This document shows, one piece after another, positions 7,487 through 13,054 of a DNA stretch of 15,840 nucleotides (position 1 is its first letter; the number at the start of each line of letters is the position of its first letter). This stretch comes from Hyphomicrobiaceae bacterium (GTDB lineage Bacteria; Pseudomonadota; Alphaproteobacteria; Rhizobiales; Hyphomicrobiaceae). The notes beneath the pieces are model-generated. The model was not told the DNA's origin, did not search any database, and saw only the letters and a program-made list of their open reading frames with translations. A program made the translations under genes and the position numbers. The DNA lies in NCBI GenBank assembly GCA_025359005.1, contig JANYHP010000348.1, positions 1 through 15,840 of the forward strand, written 5' to 3'.

Positions 7487-7565
7487 CTAGTGCAGCTTTT
7501 GCATCTGACGTTTGGTCACCAGTCTTGCCGCAAACGGGTACCAAACGTCAGATGCGCTGCACTAG
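7487..7565 (-). repeat. CTAG-ended hairpin element, copy 2 (inverted relative to copy 1)
   Basis: 79-nt imperfect palindrome, 13 bp after copy 1. Outer arms of 10 bp: CTAGTGCAGC at 7487-7496 with GCTGCACTAG at 7556-7565. A one-sided bulge TTTT sits at 7497-7500. Inner arms of 16 bp: GCATCTGACGTTTGGT at 7501-7516 with ACCAAACGTCAGATGC at 7540-7555. The loop is 23 nt (7517-7539). Read on the minus strand, the bulge falls on the right arm as AAAA. The loop then shares CCC, GCGGCA and TGGTG with copy 1. I therefore assign it to the minus strand as an inverted relative of copy 1. Confidence 0.85.
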
Positions 7566-7728
7566 CGCTCGATTAACGACCCGCTGACACCAATCCCTCG
7601 GCCTCCGGATTTACACTAATTCCGGCTTCCATCTTGCATTGTCCACCCTAGGCGCGGCATGCACGAGCGCGCGTGCCCAAGGCATCAACACCCAAAGCCG
7701 CATCCCTCGGCGAAAGGACGGACTACTC

Positions 7729-8343
7729 ATGTCACACGGTGCAGGCCACGGAGCCGGACACGACGCGGGCGACCCCAGCTCCAAGCGCATCGCTATCTTC
7801 ATCACGGTGATTGGCCTGTTACTCGCCATTGCCGAGACGATGGCCAAGGGCGCGCAGACCAACTCCATCGCCTCCAACGTCCAGGCATCCAATCTCTGGT
7901 CGTTCTACCAGGCCAAGACCATCCGCCAGACGTCGCTCAAAACGGCCGCCGAGCAGATGGAAGTCGACGTTGCCCTCGCCAAAGACCCGGCCGTCAAGGA
8001 GCGTCTGGCCAAGCGGGTGGCCGACTGGCGCGCCGAAGTGGAGCGCTATCAAACGGAGCCCAAGACCAACGACCGCCACGAAAACGTCGGCGAAGGCCGC
8101 AAGGAACTATCGGCGCGCGCCATCGAAGCCGAGGCCAAGCGCGACGTTTATACGAACCAATACCACTGCTTCGAGATCGGGTCGGCAGCACTCCAGATCG
8201 CCATCGTGATGGCGTCGGTCTACCTGCTCACCCACATCGTCCTGGTGCTGTGGATGGCCACCGGCTTCGTCGGCCTCGGCGTGGTCTTTGCGCTGCTCGG
8301 CATTTTCTCGCCAGCGACGATCAACACACTGTTGCCGCACTGA
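7729..8343 (+). CDS. DUF4337 family membrane protein
   Basis: Protein of unknown function, 204 aa from the ATG at 7729, which has GAAAGGA about ten bases upstream. Order of parts: a His/Gly-rich N-terminus (HGAGHGAGHDAG), a membrane segment at about 20-38 (IAIFITVIGLLLAIAETMA), and the DUF4337 hallmark NLWSFYQAKTIRQTSLKTAAEQ at about 55-76. Then comes a charged, probably coiled-coil stretch at about 77-140 and two C-terminal hydrophobic segments (about 150-170 and 172-192). It is probably an inner-membrane protein. An upstream in-frame start at 7639 would add 30 residues without membrane or family character. The gene is convergent with engB, 55 bp apart. The interval before it (7566-7728) shows no clear gene. 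Confidence 0.85.
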   Translation: MSHGAGHGAGHDAGDPSSKRIAIFITVIGLLLAIAETMAKGAQTNSIASNVQASNLWSFYQAKTIRQTSLKTAAEQMEVDVALAKDPAVKERLAKRVADWRAEVERYQTEPKTNDRHENVGEGRKELSARAIEAEAKRDVYTNQYHCFEIGSAALQIAIVMASVYLLTHIVLVLWMATGFVGLGVVFALLGIFSPATINTLLPH

Positions 8344-8398
8344 ACGTGGCGATCCGAGCGATGCGACACAGGTCAGCGTCGCAGGCCGCGGCACCCCG

Positions 8399-9100
8399 TT
8401 AAAACGGCAGCGTTGTGATCTCGGCCGCGACGATGACTTCGGCGCGCAGTTCCGGCAGGCCCTGGCGCGTCTCCGATGACGTCGCACCGACGCGGGGGAA
8501 CGCGGCCGGCTCGGTGCGCAACACCTCCGTCACCGAGGCGATCACCTTCGCCTGATCGTAGGCGTTGAGCTTATCGAGTTTGGTCAAAACGCCCAGGAAC
8601 GAGACCGCGCACTCGTTCAGCAACGCAATGATCTCGCGATCGGGCGCCTTGATGCCGTGCCGGCTGTCGATCAGCAGGAACACGCGCTTCAGCGTGCGGC
8701 GACCGCGCAAATACTCCTTCACGAACTTCGTCCAGGCATCGACCTTGGCCTTCGGCGCGTCCGCGAACCCGTAGCCGGGCATGTCGACCAGAAAAAGTGG
8801 CACCTGGGGCACGAGAAAAAAGTTCAAGTCCTGCGTGCGGCCCGGCGTGTTGGACGTGCGAGCAAGGCCCTGCCGGCGCGTCAGCGCATTGATGAGGCTC
8901 GACTTGCCAACATTGGAGCGGCCGGCAAAGGCGATCTCAGGCCGGTCGGCGTCCGGCAGCCATTCCAGGCTCGGCACCGTTTTCAGGAACTCCCACGGCC
9001 GCGCGAACAGCGCTTCGCCGAGCTCAACGGCTTCGGCCGGAAGCGCGAGCGGATCAGGTTCGGAGATCGCATCAGCTGGCGAGACTGTCGGTGGAAGCAT
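8399..9100 (-). CDS. engB: ribosome biogenesis GTP-binding protein EngB (YihA/YsxC)
   Basis: Essential-type small GTPase that helps large-subunit ribosome assembly, 233 aa, cytosolic. G motifs are in order: G1 GRSNVGKSS at 60-68, G2 TPGRT at 85-89, G3 DMPGYG at 106-111, G4 TKLD at 173-176, and a G5-like ATSSETRQG near the C-terminus. The extra N-terminal 30 residues before FARPWEFLKTV are variable in the family. ATG 9100 is the first sensible start. In related bacteria the gene often follows rpmH-rnpA-yidC; here it lies on the same strand but is separated from yidC by a toxin-antitoxin pair, with 96 bp between the toxin stop and the engB start. Confidence 0.95.
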   Translation of the reverse strand: MLPPTVSPADAISEPDPLALPAEAVELGEALFARPWEFLKTVPSLEWLPDADRPEIAFAGRSNVGKSSLINALTRRQGLARTSNTPGRTQDLNFFLVPQVPLFLVDMPGYGFADAPKAKVDAWTKFVKEYLRGRRTLKRVFLLIDSRHGIKAPDREIIALLNECAVSFLGVLTKLDKLNAYDQAKVIASVTEVLRTEPAAFPRVGATSSETRQGLPELRAEVIVAAEITTLPF

Positions 9101-9196
9101 GGGGCAGGCCGATCGGTGAAAGCACGGTGCAGGTCGTCAAATATCGACGTGGTTGGGAGGCAGAAACTGTAGGCAGCACGGGAGTGCCGCTCGATC

Positions 9197-9550
9197 TCAC
9201 AGCAAGGGTCTGGTGCGCACACGCGCAGGCTCGATCACGATCAAGTGCCCGACGAGACGCTCGCGTTCCATCTCGACCACGTCGAGCAACCGCTCGGCCT
9301 TCTCCGCAGAGCCGAGATCAGGCAAGGCGATGCGAATGAGTGCCATCGGAAATTGTCCGTCGCGGAAGGCGAGGTCACCGAATTCTTTGTCTTCGCTGAT
9401 GACGACTCGGTATTTAAGCTGGGCGATCTGTACCACGTGGCGATCCGATCGGCCTGGACATACCAAGGTGGCCTCGGTCACGTCATGGCCAGCCTGTCTC
9501 AATGACTCTCCAATCGCAGGCGATATGTTTTCATCGATCAGAAACCGCAC
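9197..9550 (-). CDS. DUF5615 (PIN-like) putative toxin
   Basis: 117-aa protein of the DUF5615 family, PIN-like nuclease relatives usually encoded directly after a DUF433 antitoxin. The family pattern is intact: MRFLIDENISPAIGESLRQAG with acidic D6/E7, D36 in GRSDRHVV, and VVISEDKEFGDLAF with E53, D54 and D59. These are candidate metal-binding acids for RNA cleavage. The start is GTG at 9550, directly abutting the TAG of the antitoxin, so translation is likely coupled. The pair is presumably a type II toxin-antitoxin module; activity is inferred from family and arrangement only. Confidence 0.85.
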   Translation of the reverse strand: MRFLIDENISPAIGESLRQAGHDVTEATLVCPGRSDRHVVQIAQLKYRVVISEDKEFGDLAFRDGQFPMALIRIALPDLGSAEKAERLLDVVEMERERLVGHLIVIEPARVRTRPLL

Positions 9551-9778
9551 CTATTCTGCCGCCTCGTACGACCGCCGTGCGACCGCCGCGCGAGCATAGT
9601 CGATGGCGGCCATCACCTGATCACGGGTCAGATGCGGATATTCGGTGAGGATGTCGGCAACCGAGCGGCCTTCGCTCAGTCGCGTCAGGATCAACTCGAC
9701 ACTGATCCGGGTTCCACTGATCACCGGCTTGCCGCCGAGAATTTCCGGATCGGTCGAAATGCGGTCGATGTTCGGCAT
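9551..9778 (-). CDS. DUF433 putative antitoxin
   Basis: 75-aa protein with the full DUF433 pattern: ISTDPEILGGKPVISGTRIS, then VELILTRLSEGRSVADILTEYPHLTRDQVMAAIDYA. The fold is a helix-turn-helix, fitting a DNA-binding antitoxin that represses its own promoter and neutralises the DUF5615 partner downstream. The ATG at 9778 has a strong Shine-Dalgarno (GGAGG, about eight bases upstream). It sits 122 bp after the yidC stop on the same strand, with a possible promoter of its own in that gap. Confidence 0.87.
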   Translation of the reverse strand: MPNIDRISTDPEILGGKPVISGTRISVELILTRLSEGRSVADILTEYPHLTRDQVMAAIDYARAAVARRSYEAAE

Positions 9779-9798
9779 GTTCTAACCTCCGCTACGGC

Positions 9799-9827
9799 AC
9801 ATTAGCACTGCACCGCTGCGTTGAAAA
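9799..9827 (-). promoter_or_regulatory. possible promoter of the DUF433/DUF5615 pair
   Basis: On the minus strand TTTTCA (9827-9822) and TAATGT (9804-9799) are spaced by 17 bp. Transcription would start near 9792, leaving a short leader that contains the antitoxin Shine-Dalgarno. Both boxes are weak matches to consensus, so this is only a candidate. Confidence 0.3.
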
Positions 9828-9900
9828 TGACCCTGCCTCGACGCCCGTCGTGCGACGCGGTTCGCGCGGCGCGCCGTTACAAGCATTATTGCTTCCAGGC

Positions 9901-11841
9901 TCAGCTGCTGGCCGCACTTTTTTTCTTGAGCTTCTCGATCCACTTCTCCAACCCCATGTTCTTCCAGAGGTGGATGTCGGCGCCGTTCTTCTGCATGATG
10001 TAATACTGCTGGAACAGCGACAGCAGGTTGCTCCATGCCCAGTAGATGACGAGCCCCGCCGGGAATGACGCCATCATGAAGGTGAACATCACCGGCATCC
10101 AGTTGAACATCATCTGTTGCGTCGGATCGGGCTGCTGCGGGTTGAGCTGCATGGTCAACCACATCGTCACGCCCATCAGCATCGGCCAGAAGCCCATATG
10201 CAGGTAGGAACCGATCAGCGGCACGACCGTCGGATCGAACGGCAACAGCCCGAACAGGTTGAACATGTTCGACGGATCGCCCGCCGACAGATCGCGGATC
10301 CACCCGATGAAGGGCGCGTGCCGCATGTCGATCGTCAGCACCAGCACCTTGTAGAGGGCGAAAAACACCGGGAACTGCAGCACCATCGGCAGGCAACCCG
10401 ACGCCGGATTGATCTTGTGCGTGCTGTACAGCTTCATCATCTCTTGCTGCTGACGCTGCTTGTCGTCTTTGTACTGCTCGCGCAGCTTCTCCATCTCGGG
10501 CTGCATCTTCTTCATCTTCGCCATCGACTCATAGCTCTTCGAGGCGAGCGGGAAGAAAATGCCTTTCACGAGAACTGTGATGGCGAGAATTGCCAGCCCG
10601 AAGTTGCCGAGAATTTTGTACAGGCGCTCCAGAATCCAGAACATCGGCTTGGCGATGAAGCCGAACCAGCCCCAGTCGATCATCAGGTCGAAGCGCTTGA
10701 TACCGCTCTCGGAATATTGATTGATCGTGCGGACTTCCTTGGCGCCGGCGAACAGGCGCGCCTCGGTGCCACCGGCGCCGCCGGCGGCGATCGTCACGGG
10801 TTCGAGCACGTAGTCGGTCTGGAAACCTTCCTGCTGGGCGCCCGGCACGTCCTTGTAGGCAATGATGTGCGCGTCGTAGGCGCCAGAGGCCGGTGGCACC
10901 AGCACGGCCGCCCAGTACTTGTCGGTGAAGCCCAGCCAGCCGCCCTTGGTGCCGGAAAAAACCTTCTCGCCGATGGCCGGCTTCTTTTCCTTCTCGCGGT
11001 TGGCGGCTTCCTTGGCGAGGTCGGCATAGCCGATCTCCTGCAGGCCCACGCTGTTGTCAGCGCTGAGGACGCCGATCAGACCCTCATGCAGAACGGCATA
11101 GCCGGTGGTCTTCGGCATGCCGAGGCGGAAAATCTTGCCGTAGGGCTGCAGTACGACAGCAGCCGTCCCCTTGTTCTCGACGTCATCGCGGACCGTGAAC
11201 ATGTAGCGGTCGTCGACGGACACCGTGCGGCGATAAACTTGCCCCTGGCCGTTGTCGTAGGTCAGCACGACAGGCATCTCAGGCGTCAGGCTGCCGCTGC
11301 CTTGCTGGGTCCAGACGGTGTCGCGATTGGGCACGGCAACCGACTGGCCGACGCCGGCAACCCAACCGAACTCGGCGAAGTAGCTGTCCTTGGAGCCAGC
11401 CGGGTCCAGCAGCACGACGTTGGCACTGTCAGGCTTGGTCGTCTCGCGATACTTGGCCAGGACGATGTCGTCGATACGGCCACCCTTCAGCGCCAGCGAC
11501 CCGGTCAGGCTCGGCGTCACAACCGGAATACGAGCAGAGAGGGCGAGGGCTGCCTCGCGCGGCAACCCGGTGACGGCTGCGGCAGTAACGCTTGCAGCGC
11601 CTGGAACGCTGCCGCCGGATAGCGGCGCGGTGGTTGCTGCCCCGGTTGCTGCGGGCGCGGCGGTGCCGGCCGTTGTTCCTTGCGCGCCTTGGGCGCCGGG
11701 CACGGTTGATTTCTGGGCCTGCGCCTGCCGCTGGCGCTCGGCTTCCTTCGGCGCCACGAACAGGAACTGCCAGCCGAGCAGTACGGCGAGCGACAACACG
11801 ATCGCCATGATCATGTTCTTCTGATTTTCCTGGTCGTTCAT
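9901..11841 (-). CDS. yidC: membrane protein insertase YidC
   Basis: Inner-membrane insertase/chaperone for membrane proteins, with or without SecYEG; 646 aa, slightly long for the family. N-terminal anchor at about 11-30 (MAIVLSLAVLLGWQFLFV), a variable Ala/Thr/Gly-rich linker at about 40-95, and a large periplasmic beta-domain to about residue 390. The conserved core follows: TVLVKGIFFPLASKSYESMA with K426 at the position of the hydrophilic-groove Arg of E. coli, and the cytoplasmic coiled hairpin (KMQPEMEKLREQYKDDKQRQ). Next come GCLPMVLQFPVFFALYKVL and the last membrane segments (MFTFMMASFPAGLVIYWAWS). The tail is Lys-rich (EKLKKKS). It lies downstream of rnpA, 78 bp apart, with no yidD between. 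Confidence 0.97.
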   Translation of the reverse strand: MNDQENQKNMIMAIVLSLAVLLGWQFLFVAPKEAERQRQAQAQKSTVPGAQGAQGTTAGTAAPAATGAATTAPLSGGSVPGAASVTAAAVTGLPREAALALSARIPVVTPSLTGSLALKGGRIDDIVLAKYRETTKPDSANVVLLDPAGSKDSYFAEFGWVAGVGQSVAVPNRDTVWTQQGSGSLTPEMPVVLTYDNGQGQVYRRTVSVDDRYMFTVRDDVENKGTAAVVLQPYGKIFRLGMPKTTGYAVLHEGLIGVLSADNSVGLQEIGYADLAKEAANREKEKKPAIGEKVFSGTKGGWLGFTDKYWAAVLVPPASGAYDAHIIAYKDVPGAQQEGFQTDYVLEPVTIAAGGAGGTEARLFAGAKEVRTINQYSESGIKRFDLMIDWGWFGFIAKPMFWILERLYKILGNFGLAILAITVLVKGIFFPLASKSYESMAKMKKMQPEMEKLREQYKDDKQRQQQEMMKLYSTHKINPASGCLPMVLQFPVFFALYKVLVLTIDMRHAPFIGWIRDLSAGDPSNMFNLFGLLPFDPTVVPLIGSYLHMGFWPMLMGVTMWLTMQLNPQQPDPTQQMMFNWMPVMFTFMMASFPAGLVIYWAWSNLLSLFQQYYIMQKNGADIHLWKNMGLEKWIEKLKKKSAASS

Positions 11842-11919
11842 AAGGCTCTCGCGGCTGGCGGCGAAAAGGGATTGGCGCTGTCGGGGGCAGGGGTCACATG
11901 GACGCGCGTCGATGCTGCG

Positions 11920-12456
11920 TCAAGCGCCGCCGGCCGCCGGCTTGGGCGCTATCCTGTCGCGGGGCTTGGTATTTGGTGCGGCCCGCGCGCCCGAAAGACG
12001 GGCAAGGGCTTGGCGGAAATCATCGACGAGGGCGTCAAACGGCCGATCAAGCGCCGGTTTGCGGGCGACGATCACGCAGTCCCATGTGGCGAGGCCGGGC
12101 GGCACGGTCAGCGTCCGCAGGGCATGGCTCAAGCGGCGGCGCATGCGGTTGCGGTCATGGGCCTTGCCGATCTTCTTGGTAATGGTGAAGCCAAACCGAA
12201 TGCCGGCCACCGGCAGATGCCCGGCCGGCAGAGACCCGACCATGGGCGGCAGGCGCGGCTTGCCCTCGAGCAGAAACGCTGGCCCCGACCAGCGCACGCC
12301 ACCACGCAGGCGCAGAAAGTCGGCGCGCTTCTTGATGGTCGCCAGGGCGCCGCCATACTGCCGGCAAGCACTCGTGGCGCCTTCGCTGGGACACGCAGCG
12401 CCAGCGCCCACGGACGGATGCACTACAGGCGACGCAGTGGGGGCGCTTGGCGGCAT
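11920..12456 (-). CDS. rnpA: ribonuclease P protein component RnpA
   Basis: Protein subunit of RNase P, which removes 5' leaders from tRNA precursors. The signature is TITKKIGKAHDRNRMRRRLS at about 91-110 of the longest form, with the RNR helix, preceded by VAGIRFGF and by the N-terminal IKKRADFLRLRGG (about 41-53). The longest frame from ATG 12456 is 178 aa, about 38 residues longer at the N-terminus than usual. In-frame GTG codons at residues 12 and 16 are alternatives. The C-terminal extension (RAAPNTKPRDRIAPKP) is basic and likely disordered. rpmH ends 59 bp upstream on the same strand; this order is conserved across bacteria. Confidence 0.92.
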   Translation of the reverse strand: MPPSAPTASPVVHPSVGAGAACPSEGATSACRQYGGALATIKKRADFLRLRGGVRWSGPAFLLEGKPRLPPMVGSLPAGHLPVAGIRFGFTITKKIGKAHDRNRMRRRLSHALRTLTVPPGLATWDCVIVARKPALDRPFDALVDDFRQALARLSGARAAPNTKPRDRIAPKPAAGGA

Positions 12457-12515
12457 GCCCGATCTACCCTGCGAATAAGCGCCACGGCAACCGACGCCGA
12501 GGTCGTTCGACGCCG

Positions 12516-12650
12516 TTATGCCGACAGCCGCTTGCGGCCCTTGGCGCGACGGCGGGCGAGCACATTGCGCCCACCGACGGTCGACATACGATGCCGGAAG
12601 CCATGGCGGCGCTTGCGGACAATTTTGCTCGGCTGGTACGTGCGCTTCAC
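12516..12650 (-). CDS. rpmH: 50S ribosomal protein L34
   Basis: 44-aa ribosomal protein L34. The translation reads KRTYQPSKIVRKRRHGFRHR, then MSTVGGRNVLARRRAKGRKR and LSA, the complete canonical L34. The start is GTG at 12650, since the protein normally begins MKRTYQPS and no in-frame ATG lies there. GGAG sits about nine bases upstream. An ATG just upstream (12663) is out of frame and opens a five-codon frame whose TGA overlaps the GTG. rpmH is the first gene of the rpmH-rnpA-yidC cluster and has a clear promoter at 12801-12829, giving a leader of about 144 nt. Confidence 0.95.
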   Translation of the reverse strand: MKRTYQPSKIVRKRRHGFRHRMSTVGGRNVLARRRAKGRKRLSA

Positions 12651-12800
12651 GACAGATGCTCCATCAAAGTCCAAACCGCGCTAGCCGCCGGCCGAAAACC
12701 AGCGTCGCGGTGCGTAATTCGTGCGGATATTGGGTTAACCACTGGGCGCTCGAACACGGGAAACCGCGTCCCGAGCCGTAGCCGATCCGAATGAAGGCGT

Positions 12801-12829
12801 CTTATAGGGGTGGCGCAACGAGGCGTCAA
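12801..12829 (-). promoter_or_regulatory. rpmH promoter (sigma-70 type)
   Basis: On the minus strand TTGACG (12829-12824) and TATAAG (12806-12801) are separated by exactly 17 bp, a strong housekeeping promoter with start near 12794. It is back to back with the promoter of the argC leader: the two -35 boxes are only 19 bp apart. Confidence 0.75.
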
Positions 12830-12848
12830 CGGTTCTGCGTCAGGCATC

Positions 12849-12877
12849 TTGACATCGGTGGCGCGTCTGATCATACC
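12849..12877 (+). promoter_or_regulatory. promoter of the argC leader
   Basis: A perfect -35 box TTGACA (12849-12854) is followed after 17 bp by CATACC (12872-12877), a weak -10 matching TATAAT at its three central positions. The predicted start is at about 12884-12885, which coincides with the ATG of the Arg-rich leader ORF. That would make the leader peptide leaderless. The -10 assignment is tentative. Confidence 0.5.
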
Positions 12878-12884
12878 AGTCACC

Positions 12885-12944
12885 ATGAGCCAAACTTCGC
12901 CCATCAGCCGACGTCGCCGCCTGCGCCAGCCGCGGATGCGATGA
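12885..12944 (+). CDS. Arg-rich leader peptide upstream of argC (candidate attenuator peptide)
   Basis: A 19-codon ORF encoding MSQTSPISRRRRLRQPRMR. Seven of its last eleven residues are Arg, including four consecutive codons (CGA CGT CGC CGC at 12909-12920). The TGA at 12942-12944 is 28 nt before a rho-independent terminator, and argC, an arginine-biosynthesis gene, starts 110 nt downstream. This is the arrangement of leader peptides in trp, his and leu attenuators, where ribosome stalling on codons of the end-product amino acid controls termination. No Shine-Dalgarno precedes the ATG, but it falls at the predicted transcription start, consistent with leaderless translation. Arg-rich frames arise easily in GC-rich DNA, so the call rests on the whole arrangement. 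I do not know a named family for it. Confidence 0.6.
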   Translation: MSQTSPISRRRRLRQPRMR

Positions 12945-12978
12945 CGTTTGTCCGATGACGAGACGTCCGCAAGCCGCG
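12917..12978 (+). promoter_or_regulatory. candidate alternative (antiterminator/protector) pairings in the argC leader
   Basis: Three mutually exclusive pairings are visible by eye. (1) CCGC at 12917-12920 pairs with GCGG at 12932-12935, with CTG/CAG (12921-12923/12927-12929) inside; this stem overlaps the last two codons of the Arg run. (2) CGCGG at 12931-12935 pairs with CCGCG at 12974-12978, the 5' arm of the terminator. (3) GCGGATG at 12932-12938 pairs with CGTCCGC at 12964-12970, ending just before the terminator. A ribosome stalled on the Arg run would cover the 5' arm of (1) and free 12931-12935 for (2), favouring read-through. No energies were computed, and (2) is only five base pairs. 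Confidence 0.35.
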
Positions 12979-12997
12979 CCACCAGCGCGGCTTTTTT
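12971..12997 (+). terminator. rho-independent terminator between leader ORF and argC
   Basis: Stem GCCGCG (12973-12978) with CGCGGC (12986-12991), loop CCACCAG, extended by AA (12971-12972) pairing with the first T residues, then TTTTTT (12992-12997) and a further T-rich stretch. No plus-strand gene lies upstream except the Arg-rich leader ORF, so it is best read as an attenuator rather than a gene-end terminator. Confidence 0.85.
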
Positions 12998-13054
12998 GTT
13001 TTCTGATTTGTATTTCCGGGCCGCGCTGGCTCGGTTCTGGGGAGCTTGAGGGCC

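Noticed and set aside
5023..7565. CRISPR array suggested by repeated palindromic units
   Set aside because: The repeats are two unrelated hairpin types, not regularly spaced and without unique spacers; no cas genes are present.
8362..8383. Inverted repeat TGCGAC/GTCGCA between DUF4337 and engB as a terminator
   Set aside because: The stem is only six base pairs, the loop is 10 nt and no T-run follows on either strand.
10117..11622. Long plus-strand open frame (501 codons) antisense to yidC
   Set aside because: It mirrors the coding strand of an unmistakable YidC, is rich in His, Arg and Gln as expected from reverse reading of GC-rich codons, and has no family features.
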